Part shown: positions 9,302 to 18,465 of the stretch, one piece after another
How the letters are laid out: each line of letters begins with the position of its first letter
How positions within the stretch are numbered: the first letter of the stretch is position 1
From: an uncultured Bacteroidota bacterium
Lineage (GTDB): Bacteria > Bacteroidota > Rhodothermia > Rhodothermales > Salinibacteraceae
Assembly: GCA_913056185.1 (NCBI GenBank)
Contig: CAJXLV010000016.1
Coordinates: forward strand, 1-62,419
DNA: 62,419 nucleotides
Direction: 5' to 3'
The notes under the pieces: generated by a model
Seen by the model: the letters and a program-made list of their open reading frames with translations, nothing else
Told to the model about the DNA's origin: nothing
The model's database searches: none
Position numbers and translations under genes: made by a program

Positions 9302-11395
9302 ATGCCCAACCGCCTTGCCGACGAGCAGAGCCCCTACCTCCGCCAGCACAAGAACAATCCCGTCGACTGGTATCCGTGGGGAGAGGAGGCCTTCGCAAAG
9401 GCCCACGAGGAGGACAACCCCATCTTTTTGTCCATCGGCTATTCCACCTGTCACTGGTGCCACGTGATGGAGCGGGAGTCCTTTGAGGACGAGACCGTGG
9501 CCCAGGTCCTCAACGACGGCTTCGTCCCCATCAAGGTCGACCGGGAGGAGCGGCCGGACGTGGACAGCATCTACATGGACGTCTGCCAGATGATGCGGGG
9601 ACAGGGCGGATGGCCCCTCACGGTGCTTCTCACGCCCGAGCGCAAGCCCTTCTTCGCGGCCACGTACCTGCCGAAAGAAGGGCGCTTCCAGCAAACGGGG
9701 CTGATGGACCTGCTGCCCCGCGTGCGGAAGCTCTGGCAGAACGATCGGGAAAAACTACTGGAGGACGCCGAGGAAGTCACGGACCTGCTTCGTCGCTCGA
9801 CCGAAGAGGAGGGAGGCGGCGACGCTCCGGGGCCGTCGCTTCTTTCGGACGCCGCGCGGCAGCTGTCGCGTCAGTTTGATCGGACGCACGGCGGGTTCGG
9901 GTCGGCGCCCAAGTTTCCCGCCCCGCACAACCTGCTCTTCCTGCTTCGCCACTGGCACCGAACCGGCGAGGAGCGCGCGCTCGACATGGTGACGGAGACG
10001 CTCGACCAGATGCGCCTCGGCGGCCTGTTCGACCAGGTGGGCTACGGCTTCCACCGCTACTCCACTGACCAACAATGGACGCTGCCGCATTTCGAGAAGA
10101 TGCTCTACGACCAGGCGATGCACGTCCTGGCGTACACCGAAGCGTACCAGGCGACCGGGGAGGACCGGTACGAGACGACGGCCCGCGAGGTGATCGCCTA
10201 CGTCCTTCGGGACCTGCAGGCGCCGGCGGGGGGGTTCTACTCCGCGGAAGACGCCGACAGCGAGAACGAAGCGGGCGAGATGGAGGAGGGCGCGTTCTAC
10301 GTCTGGTCGACCGACGCCGTCCGTGATTTGCTCGATGCGGAGCTTGCAGATCTCGTCATCGACCTCTACAACATGCACCCGGAGGGCAATTATCAGGAGG
10401 AGAGCACCGGCAAGCGAACGGGCAAAAACGTGCTTCACCTCGACCGCTCCCTGGCCGAGGAGGCGGAGCGACGCGACATGGACGAAGACGGCCTCCGCGA
10501 ACGCCTCGACACCGCCCGCGTCGCCCTCTTTGAGGCCCGCGCGGACCGCCCGCGTCCCGGCCTCGACGACAAGGTCCTGACCGACTGGAACGGCCTCATG
10601 GTCGCGGCCCTCGCCACGGCGGCCCGTGTCTTTGACGAGCCGGAGTACGAAGCGGCGGCGCGGCGGACGGCCCAGTTTTTACGGGACGAAATGCACGACG
10701 CGGAGGGCCGTCTCCTGCACCGCTACCGGGACGGAGACGCGGGCATCCGGGCGACGCTGGACGACTACGCGTTCCTGATCTGGGGCCTGCTGGAGCTCTA
10801 CGAAACGACCTTCGAGCCGCAGTGGCTGCGGGCGGCCCGCGATCACATGGAGGCTTGTCTCGATCGCTTCTGGGACGCCGAGCGGGGCGGGTTTTACAGG
10901 ACGCCGGACGACGGCGAAGCGCTGATCGTGCGGCCCAAGGACGCGAACGACGGGGCCATGCCGTCCGGCAACTCGGTACAGCTGATGAATTTGCTGCGCC
11001 TGGCGCGCTTCACGGGGCGGACCGAGTTCGAGGACACAGCGGCGGCGCTGAGTCGGTGGGCGGGGCCGAACGCGCGGAGTCGGCCCACGGGGTTCACCGC
11101 GCTGCTTATGGGGCTTGACTGGGCCCTGGGATCACCCCGAGAGGTCGTGGTCGCAGGGGACCAGGATGCGGACGACACGCAGGCCCTCCTTCAGGTGCTT
11201 CGCGAGACCTACAGCCCAACGACGGTCTCCCTCCACCGCCCGCCCGGCGACGCGCCGGACATTGCCGACCTCGCCCCCTTTACGGCCGCGCAGACGCCCC
11301 GCGACGGCCAGGCGGCGGCGTACGTGTGCCAGAACTTTCAGTGCGAGGCCCCGACGACCGATCCCGACCGCCTCCGCGGACAAGTGCGGGAATAG
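9302..11395 (+). CDS. DUF255 thioredoxin-domain protein (YyaL/SSP411 family)
   Basis: The N-terminus is the conserved start of this family ([24 protein letters not shown]). A thioredoxin-like domain follows with the motif STCHWCHVM, so Cys50 and Cys53 form the CxxC pair. The rest of the 697 residues resemble an (alpha/alpha)6-barrel of the N-acylglucosamine-2-epimerase/six-hairpin type ([41 protein letters not shown] segments). It has no signal peptide and is predicted cytosolic. Members occur in bacteria and animals (SPATA20), but no firm reaction is known. Length is normal and no frameshift is seen. The start at 9302 is chosen because the family signature begins within five residues of this ATG. 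Confidence 0.93.
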   Translation: MPNRLADEQSPYLRQHKNNPVDWYPWGEEAFAKAHEEDNPIFLSIGYSTCHWCHVMERESFEDETVAQVLNDGFVPIKVDREERPDVDSIYMDVCQMMRGQGGWPLTVLLTPERKPFFAATYLPKEGRFQQTGLMDLLPRVRKLWQNDREKLLEDAEEVTDLLRRSTEEEGGGDAPGPSLLSDAARQLSRQFDRTHGGFGSAPKFPAPHNLLFLLRHWHRTGEERALDMVTETLDQMRLGGLFDQVGYGFHRYSTDQQWTLPHFEKMLYDQAMHVLAYTEAYQATGEDRYETTAREVIAYVLRDLQAPAGGFYSAEDADSENEAGEMEEGAFYVWSTDAVRDLLDAELADLVIDLYNMHPEGNYQEESTGKRTGKNVLHLDRSLAEEAERRDMDEDGLRERLDTARVALFEARADRPRPGLDDKVLTDWNGLMVAALATAARVFDEPEYEAAARRTAQFLRDEMHDAEGRLLHRYRDGDAGIRATLDDYAFLIWGLLELYETTFEPQWLRAARDHMEACLDRFWDAERGGFYRTPDDGEALIVRPKDANDGAMPSGNSVQLMNLLRLARFTGRTEFEDTAAALSRWAGPNARSRPTGFTALLMGLDWALGSPREVVVAGDQDADDTQALLQVLRETYSPTTVSLHRPPGDAPDIADLAPFTAAQTPRDGQAAAYVCQNFQCEAPTTDPDRLRGQVRE

Positions 11396-11445
11396 CGGGA
11401 TGAGAAACGCCTTGGTGCAGAGTCAAGCAAGTTGTTTTAGGCGGA

Positions 11446-11484
11446 GTCATTTCGAGCGCAGCGGAGCGGAGTCGAGAAGCCTCC
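11446..11484. repeat. Bacteroidota-type intergenic repeat (GTCATTTCGAGCGCAGCG...)
   Basis: The 236-bp gap between the DUF255 and thiolase genes contains GTCATTTCGAGCGCAG directly followed by CGGAGCGGAGTCGAGAAGCC. This closely matches a short repeat that I recall between genes in many Bacteroidota genomes (GTCATTTCGAGCGCAGCGAG...AGAA). It codes for nothing obvious and its function is unknown. It is a useful lineage marker. Confidence 0.55.
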
Positions 11485-11631
11485 CCGAATTCAGCGGAAT
11501 CGATAGCACAGGGACAGTTTTTACAATCGGCGGCTCGATTCGACAGATCTGGGGAACGTCCGATCACAAAGAGACCGCTTGACGTTTCAGTAGCACACGT
11601 TTCACATTCGTTCACCAATCTCTCCTCTCCC

Positions 11632-12819
11632 ATGCGCGACGTCTACGTTGCCGCTGCCGTGCGCACCCCCATCGGCCGCTTTGGCGGCGCCCTCCAAGAC
11701 CATTCGCCCGTTGATCTTGCCGCGCCCGTGATGCGGGCGGCGCTCGACCGGGCCGATGTGGACGGCGGCGGGCTCGACCTCTACATCTTCGGGAACGTGC
11801 TGCGCGCCGGGCAGGGCCAGCTCGTGCCCCGGCAGGCAGCCCTGCAGGCCGGCATCCCCGAAACCGTCGACGGGTACGCCGTGGACATGGTGTGCGCCTC
11901 CAGCATGATGTCCATCATGAACGGGGCGACGATGATCAAGGCGGGGGAGGCCGATCTCATCCTGGCCGGCGGCACCGAGTCGATGTCCGGCGCCGGGTAC
12001 TACCTCGACGCCGGGGCGCGGTGGGGCTACACGCTCTCGCCGGGCGGTGAACAGCTTCAGGACATCATGCAGCGCGACGGCCTCAGCGACCCGAACAGCG
12101 GGGAGGCGATGGGGGAGCAGACCGAGCGGCTCTGCGAGGAGCACGGCATCACGCGGACGGAGCTCGATGAAATTGCCGCTCTGTCTCAGCAGCGCGCCGG
12201 TGAGGCGACCAAGACGGGGCGCTTCGACGATGAGATCGCTCCGGTGGAGTACCAGACGCGCTCCGGCCCGGAAACGCTGACAACCGACGAAGGCATTCGC
12301 CCGGACACGACCGCCGAGGGGCTGTCCGGCCTAAGCCCAGCGTTCACGAAGGGCGGGGTGCTGACGGCGGGAAACAGCAGCCAGATTTCGGACGGGGCCG
12401 CGGCGGTGCTTCTCGCCAGTGAAGAGGCGATTGAGGCGCACGGCCTCACGCCCCTTGCGAAGGTGCACCGCGGCGGCTGGTCGGCGCGCGAGTCGTGGCG
12501 GTTCCCCGAGGCCCCGATTCCGGCCGTGCACAATGTGCTCGAGTCAACGGAAACGGAGCTCGCGGACTACGACCTCTTCGAAAACAACGAGGCCTTTGCA
12601 GTCAACAACATCCTCTTCCACCGCGAGCTGGACGTGCCGTACGACCAGTTGAACGTACACGGCGGCGCCATCGCGCTGGGGCACCCCATCGGGGCGTCGG
12701 GCACCCGAATCACCGTCACGCTCCTCCACGCCCTGCGTCAGCACGACGGCGCCATGGGCTTGGCGGCCATCTGTCACGGCACCGGCGGCGGCGTAGCGCT
12801 CGCCGTGGAGTGCGTGTGA
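11632..12819 (+). CDS. Acetyl-CoA C-acetyltransferase (thiolase)
   Basis: This 395-residue protein has the complete thiolase catalytic set. The nucleophile is Cys88 in DMVCASSM, the activating His is His351 in ALGHPIGASG, and the second cysteine is Cys381 in AICHGTGGG. The Asn-Glu motif is also present (ENNEAFAVNN). The N-terminus (VYVAAAVRTPIGRFGGAL) is typical of the biosynthetic acetoacetyl-CoA group. It either condenses two acetyl-CoA molecules or cleaves acetoacetyl-CoA in the cytosol, feeding isoprenoid, ketone or fatty-acid metabolism. No beta-oxidation partner gene lies next to it, so the physiological direction is open. It could also act on longer 3-ketoacyl-CoAs. The last cysteine motif, CHGTGGG, differs slightly from the common CIGGGQG. 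Confidence 0.92.
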   Translation: MRDVYVAAAVRTPIGRFGGALQDHSPVDLAAPVMRAALDRADVDGGGLDLYIFGNVLRAGQGQLVPRQAALQAGIPETVDGYAVDMVCASSMMSIMNGATMIKAGEADLILAGGTESMSGAGYYLDAGARWGYTLSPGGEQLQDIMQRDGLSDPNSGEAMGEQTERLCEEHGITRTELDEIAALSQQRAGEATKTGRFDDEIAPVEYQTRSGPETLTTDEGIRPDTTAEGLSGLSPAFTKGGVLTAGNSSQISDGAAAVLLASEEAIEAHGLTPLAKVHRGGWSARESWRFPEAPIPAVHNVLESTETELADYDLFENNEAFAVNNILFHRELDVPYDQLNVHGGAIALGHPIGASGTRITVTLLHALRQHDGAMGLAAICHGTGGGVALAVECV

Positions 12820-12838
12820 GGGCTGCTGGCAGAGCTGT

Positions 12839-13777
12839 TCAGTGGACGGTGCACTCCACCGTGCCCGGAAGCGCCTGCATTGTAAGCGACGGGCCACCAT
12901 CGGTGCCGAGGGTGGTGTTCACGCGGCGCACCGTCCGCGCATCGTGCCAGTCGTGTTCGGGGTGTGCCTGGGAGGCGAGGCGAACCCTGCTGCCAACCGC
13001 CGACACGTCAGCCTGCGTTGTGTGGGGCAACGAGGCCGCCAGCGTTCCGTTCAGGACGCGCAGAAGCGTATCGGAGCGGGGCGCGCCGTGGTAGTGCAGT
13101 GTGGTGCTGTGGGCCGTTGCCGTGCACGAGGCCCGAAGGTCCTTCAGTGTGAGGGGGGCTGCGTGGGCGCTCGCATCGACGGCACCCTGTGCCCCCTCTA
13201 CGGTGGTTGGCGCGGATCGGGTCTGCAGGGTGAGGGCTCTCTCCATCCCGGTGAGGGTCACTGGGCCGTTGGTCCACTCCACATTTACCGGTGCGGTCGC
13301 GTCCTCAATTGTGAGCGCCCCGCCGCTGCCGGCTGCCTCCACCGGCCCGCCCAGGCGCCGCGCTGTCACACGTCCACTGTGCGCCGTCACGTCCAGCGCT
13401 CCGTTCAGCCCCGCCACCGAGAGATGGCCGCCGGGAAGATGAGCAGACACACGGAGGCGGGGCGGAAGGTCGATCACGAGCCGCACCGCGGACGCCGCGC
13501 AATGGTGTTGGCGCCACGTCGCTGCGGAGACGGGTGCAGTGTCGGAGGCCACACGTAGACGATTTCCTGACGCTTCCACGGACAAGGCGTCCTGCTCCAG
13601 GGCGGGAGGCAGGGGGGAGGAGGCTTCCGTGGGCATGGCACGAACTCGGACCTCCCGATGCCCGGAGTCCGGACGCAGCCGGACCTCAGCGTTCGCGACC
13701 TCAACGATGAGTGCCGTGAGTCTGGCTGCGTCGGTAGAGGCATCCACGGCGACATCGGCGGAGGACAGCGAAGGCAT
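12839..13777 (-). CDS. DUF4097-like beta-helical protein
   Basis: The 312-residue product is rich in short beta-strand repeats of the type LSVAGLNGALDVTAHSGRVTARRLGG, in which successive blocks alternate hydrophobic residues with Gly/Ala/Thr. This is the pattern of the DUF4097 (adhesin-like or polymer-forming) family, where the strands form a right-handed beta-solenoid. No signal peptide or membrane segment is visible at the N-terminus (MPSLSSADVAVDASTD), so its location is uncertain. It converges with the thiolase gene (20 bp between stops) and diverges from the DNA glycosylase gene 68 bp away. The function is unknown. Members often sit near anti-sigma factors or stress genes, but nothing of that kind is seen here. 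Confidence 0.6.
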   Translation of the reverse strand: MPSLSSADVAVDASTDAARLTALIVEVANAEVRLRPDSGHREVRVRAMPTEASSPLPPALEQDALSVEASGNRLRVASDTAPVSAATWRQHHCAASAVRLVIDLPPRLRVSAHLPGGHLSVAGLNGALDVTAHSGRVTARRLGGPVEAAGSGGALTIEDATAPVNVEWTNGPVTLTGMERALTLQTRSAPTTVEGAQGAVDASAHAAPLTLKDLRASCTATAHSTTLHYHGAPRSDTLLRVLNGTLAASLPHTTQADVSAVGSRVRLASQAHPEHDWHDARTVRRVNTTLGTDGGPSLTMQALPGTVECTVH

Positions 13778-13845
13778 AAGCGAACGGCTTCGGTGAAGTT
13801 TTGTACAGTTTGTCTACTCCACTGCCTGCCAACTGTTCAGCATCC

Positions 13846-14472
13846 ATGACCTCACGCCCTGTTTCGTTCTTCGACCGCCCCACGAAGACAGTCGCGCGGG
13901 CCCTGCTGGGAGACGTGCTGGTGCATGCGCTGCCGACCGGCCCGCGCCTCATGGGGCGCATTGTGGAGACGGAGGCCTACACGGAGGACGACCCGGCCTC
14001 TCACGCCGCGCATCTCCAGAAAGACCCGGAGACCGGCGTCATTGCGGGACGCGGACGGGGGCGCGACCTGTTTGCCCCGCCGGGAGCTGCCTACGTGTAT
14101 CTCATTTACGGGAGACACTGGCTCCTCAACGTGGTGACCGAGCCAGAGGGCACGGCAGGGGCCGTCCTCATTCGGGCGGTGGAGCCGGTGGCAGGGCGCA
14201 GCGCCATGCGGACGCGCCGGGACCGTTCACGAGACGTGGACCTTACGAACGGCCCCGGCAAACTCACCGAAGCATTCGGCATCGACGATACGCAGCACGG
14301 CACCTCTCTCACGGACGCCCCGCTGTACCTTGCTGAAGGGGCGGCTGTGGACGCGGCCCAGGTGGCGCAGTCGTCGCGCATCGGCATCTCCAACGGCGTG
14401 GAGCGGCCCTGGCGGTGGTACGTGGCGGGGAATCCATACGTATCCCGAGCAACGCCCAGCGACCAGCGGTGA
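13846..14472 (+). CDS. DNA-3-methyladenine glycosylase (AAG/MPG family)
   Basis: The 208-residue protein matches the AAG fold throughout. It has VARALLGDVLVH, then GRIVETEAYTEDDPASHAAH containing the catalytic Glu (Glu41) and neighbouring acid, then the DNA-intercalating and backbone-binding segment PPGAAYVYLIYGRHWLLNVV. The enzyme removes alkylated purines such as 3-methyladenine and hypoxanthine to start base-excision repair. An ATG at 13801 is also in frame, but the family begins right after the ATG at 13846 (FFDRPTKTVARALLG), which is therefore preferred. Immediately downstream is alaS, after a 185-bp gap. A complete active site and normal length suggest an active enzyme. Confidence 0.9.
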   Translation: MTSRPVSFFDRPTKTVARALLGDVLVHALPTGPRLMGRIVETEAYTEDDPASHAAHLQKDPETGVIAGRGRGRDLFAPPGAAYVYLIYGRHWLLNVVTEPEGTAGAVLIRAVEPVAGRSAMRTRRDRSRDVDLTNGPGKLTEAFGIDDTQHGTSLTDAPLYLAEGAAVDAAQVAQSSRIGISNGVERPWRWYVAGNPYVSRATPSDQR

Positions 14473-14657
14473 CGAGTGCTGGGGCAGCTCCCGACGCTTG
14501 CGCTGCGCAGCCCTCCCGACCCCGCGAGCACACGTCTTTCCCGCTACCCCACGCTGCCCTGCGTCCCGGAATCCTTGCCGCGCTGAGCCGTACACGACTA
14601 TGCTCGTGTCGACCACGGCGCACTCATGCTTCTTGCAATCACCCTCCTTGCTTGTTG

Positions 14658-17579
14658 ATGGAACCGCATCTCCAACCGACCCCCGACGTCCCCCGGACCT
14701 CCGAGGAGATCCGCCAGGACTTCCTTCAGTTTTTTGCGGACACGGGACACGAAGAGGTGCCCAGCGCGTCGCTCGTGCCGGAGGGCGACAGCACGCTCCT
14801 CTTCACGAATGCGGGCATGAACCAGTTTAAAGATGTGTTTTTGGGCACCGGCCGGCGTCCCTATTCCCGCGCTGTCGACACGCAGAAGTGTCTCCGTGTC
14901 TCGGGCAAGCACAACGACCTGGAAGAGGTGGGCCACGACACCTACCACCACACCTTTTTCGAGATGCTGGGCAACTGGAGCTTCGGGGACTACTTCAAGG
15001 CCGAGGCGATTCAGTGGGCCTGGGAGCTGCTGGTGGAGCGGTGGGGGCTTGCGCCCGATCGGCTCTACGCCACTGTCCACGCAGGGGATGAGCAGTTTGG
15101 CCTCGACGCCGACGAGGAGGCGTACGACCTGTGGCGCTCGCAGACCCCGCTGCCCGATGAGCGTGTGCTCTATGAGCCCTCCAGGGAAAACTTCTGGATG
15201 ATGGGCGATACCGGCCCGTGTGGGCCCTGCTCCGAGATCCACGTGGACCTTCGTCCGGAGGAGCTGCGGGCCGAGACGCCGGGCCGAGAGCTCGTCAATG
15301 CGGACCATCCCCAGGTCATGGAGCTCTGGAACCTGGTGTTTATCCAGTACAACGCGCAGACGGACGGCAGCCTGGAGCCGCTGGCCGACCGGCATGTGGA
15401 CACGGGGATGGGCTTCGAACGCATGGTGGCTGTCCTGCAGGGCAAGGAGTCTACGTACGACACGGATCTCTTTGCGCCGCTCCTCCAGGCCGTGGCGGAT
15501 CTCTCTTCCCGCGAGGAGGTGCGCGGCTACGACGACCTCGGAATCGACGACGAGGACGAACAGGAGCGCGTGCGCATCGCCCTCCGCGTGGTCGCCGATC
15601 ACATCCGGGCCATTGCCTTTGCCATTTCCGATGGGGTGATGCCGAGCAACGAAGGCCGGGGCTACGTCATCCGTCGCATCCTGCGCCGGGCGGTCCGCTA
15701 CGGGTACCAGACCCTCGCACTGGACGAGCCGTTTCTGTACCGGCTTGTCGATCCGCTCGTCGAGAAGATGGGCGGCCAATTCGACGGCCTCGTGGAGCAA
15801 CAGAACTACATCGAGCAGGCCATTCAGTCCGAGGAGGAAAGCTTCCTCGAGACCCTGGGCACCGGAATTGAATTTTTCGAGCGCGTGGCGCCCTATGTCA
15901 CGAGCTTTCAGGAAGAGGATGGGGAGGAGGAAGAGCGTCTCCTCGGGGAGCTTCAGGGAGATTCGCGAGCCATGGATTTGCTGGAGAAGGCGTACGTCGA
16001 CACCGACGACCCACGCCAGATTTTGCGCTCCTTCGCCCATACGGCTCGCAACGGCACGCTCCCCGGAGAGGTCGCCTTCCTCCTGCACGACACCTACGGG
16101 TTCCCAATTGATCTTACGCAGCTCATGGCCCGCGAGCGCGACCTGGCAGTCGACATGGAGGGGTACGACGCCCTCATGGAGCGGCAGCAGCAGCGGGCCC
16201 GGGCCGCCTCGGAGTTTGCCGTGGATCAGAGCGAGGTGCACGCCTGGCAACCGCTGACCGAAGGCGACGAGTCATCGGTGTTCGTGGGGTACGACCAGGA
16301 CGCCGTCGACGATGCTGAGATCCGGGCCGTCCGTGTCGTGGAGACCGAGGAGGGGCGGCAGTACGAGGTGGAGCTGAGCCACACGCCGTTCTATGCCGAG
16401 GCCGGGGGACAGGTGGGGGACACCGGTACGCTTCAGATTGGCGACGACACGGTCCCGGTGCTCGACACGCAGTATGAGGGCGAGCGCATTGCCCACACGG
16501 TCGATGCCCTTCCCGAGCACCTGGAGGGGCCGGTGCGGGCAAGGGTGGACACCGAGCGGCGGCGAAAGATCCGCGTCCACCACACGGCCACGCACCTCAT
16601 GCACGCGGTGCTTCGCGAGACCCTGGGCGACCACGTGCAGCAGAAAGGGTCGCTCGTGGCACCAGATCGCCTCCGCTTTGACTTCAGCCACTTCGATGCG
16701 GTTGATGAAGATACGCTCCGGGACATGGAGCAACGCATTAACACCGTCATTCAGCACAACATTCCCAAGCAGGAGGCGCGGGACGTGCCCATCGATCAGG
16801 CGCTCGACCGGGGCGCGACCGCTCTCTTCGACGAGCAGTACGGCGACCGAGTCCGCGTCATCACGTTCGACCCCGAGTTCGGCCCAGAGACCACGTCCTC
16901 CCGTTGGTCGGGGCGCAGCATGGAGCTGTGCGGCGGGACCCACGTCGACGCCACCGGCGAGATTGGGCTCTTCCGCTTTCTGTCCGAGGGGTCTGTGGCG
17001 TCGGGCGTGCGCCGCGTGGAGGCCGTCGCGGGCGAAGCCGCGCTGGCCCACGTGGAGTCGCAGCTTGAAGAGTTGCAGCATGCACGTCGGCAGTTCCGGT
17101 CCCGTCCCGACTCGCTGCCGGGCGCAATCGCGGAGTTGCAGGCGGAGCGCGAACGCCTGCAAGACGAGGTGGATCAGCTCCGCCGAAATCAGCTTGCAGA
17201 TCGCCTGGACACCTTTGTCGCCGAGAATGCAACCACGGTGGACGGGGTGACCGTAGTGACGGGCCGCCTCGACCGCGCCAGCATGGACGATCTGCAGGAC
17301 CTTGGCCAGCAGCTGCGCGATAGGCTGGGCGCGGGGGCTGTGGGGGTGCTGGGCAGCCGGGGGGAAGACGGGGAGAAGGCCTACGTCGTGGCCACCGTTG
17401 CCGACGACCTCATTGCGGAGCATGATCTACAGGCCGGTGCGCTCGTCGGGGATCTCGGGGCGCGACTGGGCGGCGGTGGAGGCGGACGTCCCGCCCTGGC
17501 CTCGGCGGGCGGACGCGATACGGAGGCGCTTGATGCTGTGCTCGGGGCGGTGCCGTCCATTGTGGCGGCGGCCCTGTAG
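14658..17579 (+). CDS. alaS: Alanine--tRNA ligase
   Basis: This is a full-length class II alanyl-tRNA synthetase of 973 residues, somewhat longer than the usual 870-900. The N-terminal catalytic domain shows PSASLVPEGDSTLLFTNAGM, FFEMLGNWSFGDYF (motif 2 region) and GMGFERMV (motif 3). The editing domain has the zinc-binding motifs HHTATHLMHA and CGGTHVDATGEIG. The C-terminus is a glycine-rich C-Ala domain ending in GGGGGGRPALASAGG. It charges tRNA-Ala and hydrolyses mischarged Ser and Gly. The reading frame is open 243 bp further upstream, but the family starts near MEPHLQPTPDVPRTSEEIRQ, so the ATG at 14658 is used. A tRNA-Ser gene follows 122 bp after the stop. Confidence 0.97.
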   Translation: MEPHLQPTPDVPRTSEEIRQDFLQFFADTGHEEVPSASLVPEGDSTLLFTNAGMNQFKDVFLGTGRRPYSRAVDTQKCLRVSGKHNDLEEVGHDTYHHTFFEMLGNWSFGDYFKAEAIQWAWELLVERWGLAPDRLYATVHAGDEQFGLDADEEAYDLWRSQTPLPDERVLYEPSRENFWMMGDTGPCGPCSEIHVDLRPEELRAETPGRELVNADHPQVMELWNLVFIQYNAQTDGSLEPLADRHVDTGMGFERMVAVLQGKESTYDTDLFAPLLQAVADLSSREEVRGYDDLGIDDEDEQERVRIALRVVADHIRAIAFAISDGVMPSNEGRGYVIRRILRRAVRYGYQTLALDEPFLYRLVDPLVEKMGGQFDGLVEQQNYIEQAIQSEEESFLETLGTGIEFFERVAPYVTSFQEEDGEEEERLLGELQGDSRAMDLLEKAYVDTDDPRQILRSFAHTARNGTLPGEVAFLLHDTYGFPIDLTQLMARERDLAVDMEGYDALMERQQQRARAASEFAVDQSEVHAWQPLTEGDESSVFVGYDQDAVDDAEIRAVRVVETEEGRQYEVELSHTPFYAEAGGQVGDTGTLQIGDDTVPVLDTQYEGERIAHTVDALPEHLEGPVRARVDTERRRKIRVHHTATHLMHAVLRETLGDHVQQKGSLVAPDRLRFDFSHFDAVDEDTLRDMEQRINTVIQHNIPKQEARDVPIDQALDRGATALFDEQYGDRVRVITFDPEFGPETTSSRWSGRSMELCGGTHVDATGEIGLFRFLSEGSVASGVRRVEAVAGEAALAHVESQLEELQHARRQFRSRPDSLPGAIAELQAERERLQDEVDQLRRNQLADRLDTFVAENATTVDGVTVVTGRLDRASMDDLQDLGQQLRDRLGAGAVGVLGSRGEDGEKAYVVATVADDLIAEHDLQAGALVGDLGARLGGGGGGRPALASAGGRDTEALDAVLGAVPSIVAAAL

Positions 17580-17701
17580 CTCCCTGGCAGCGTCCCTTCA
17601 CGCCCTTTTTGACTACACGAGCCGACGCCCGCAGGAACGCACCGTAGGAGGGAGTGTATTGGGGTTGTGGAAATACTACAGAGACACTTCCTCCTTTTCA
17701 C

Positions 17702-17793
17702 GGTGGGGTGGCAGAGCCTGGTTGAATGCACCGGTCTCGAAAACCGGAGGGCCCGCATGGGTCCCGGGGGTTCGAATCCCTCCCCCACCGCCA
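17702..17793 (+). tRNA. tRNA-Ser (anticodon CGA), CCA encoded
   Basis: The acceptor arms GGTGGGG (17702-17708) and CCCCACC (17783-17789) pair fully. The discriminator is G at 17790, followed by an encoded CCA. The anticodon arm is CCGGT-CTCGAAA-ACCGG, giving anticodon CGA. A long variable arm (GGGCCCGCATGGGTCCC region) and the T-loop GGTTCGAATCC complete a class II serine tRNA. Confidence 0.97.
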
Positions 17794-17797
17794 AAAA

Positions 17798-17830
17798 ACA
17801 CCCCGCAGCGTCTGCTGTGGGGTGTTTTTG
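17798..17830 (+). terminator. Rho-independent terminator of the tRNA-Ser gene
   Basis: Directly after the CCA end, ACACCCCGCAGC (17798-17809) and GCTGTGGGGTGT (17814-17825) form a 12-bp stem with one G-T pair and a 4-base loop, followed by TTTTT. It is preceded by an A-run, so it could also work on the opposite strand. Confidence 0.9.
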
Positions 17831-18465
17831 TGTTTTGAACGTGGGGCGTCATGTCTTCTTCAGGCGAGCGGATTGTCCGAGTTGAGCACTGGTGGACCCG
17901 CTGGCCCACTCTCTCCCAATACTGTGGGAGTAGTGCCCGGTGAATCCGTCTCAATGCCGTTTGGCACCGGGGTGCCGATGAAGCGCCGTGCACGGCGATC
18001 GATCTTTGACTTCTCCCACGACGAAAGATCGTGGGGCTCTTCCTCGCGGAAGAGACATCCTGTTTCACGAGGCCTGCCTGAAGTTCCTTCACTTCGGGTC
18101 TTGCGTGCCCTCCGCAGGCATTGGCCTACGCAGAAATTTCTGCGCACGAGGCTCCCGTCAGCCCGACGGTACAGATACTCGAAAACTGTGTCCCCCTTGG
18201 TTGTCCCCCTTGGTTATCGGTGTGACAACAAACCGTGCCTGGAAGCCGATGCATTGTTCCGTTGAAGCTGACGAGAGAGTCCCCGAACCGACCGGTTCAC
18301 ATCGCCCAAGGAGCGACCGCTCCGTGAATCCGGGCGTTTTACGGCTCTCTCGCGCTCTCAATACTATAACCCGTGTGTATCGTTTGGGGCGGGGCGTGGA
18401 GGCACCTGCGCGGGTCTGTACCGTTTTTCACAGCTCTCGTATTCCGCATTATCACTTCCAGGTCC
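17831..18465. other. Gene-free stretch with nested hairpins
   Basis: No reading frame here has a recognisable family or a convincing start. Two overlapping inverted repeats are present. GATCTTT (18001-18007) pairs with AAAGATC (18024-18030), and CCCACGA (18015-18021) pairs with TCGTGGG (18029-18035); these two pairings would be mutually exclusive. The second hairpin resembles the subterminal hairpins of IS200/IS605-type elements, so the stretch may be a decayed element. A 13-bp tandem duplication, TGTCCCCCTTGGT, occupies 18189-18201 and 18202-18214. The promoter of the following lipoprotein gene should lie in the last 100 bp but was not identified. Confidence 0.4.

Noticed and set aside
17676..18092. 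Minus-strand frame containing the residues GGIRTPGTH
   Set aside because: This is the familiar false translation of the antisense of a serine tRNA gene, which lies at 17702-17793.
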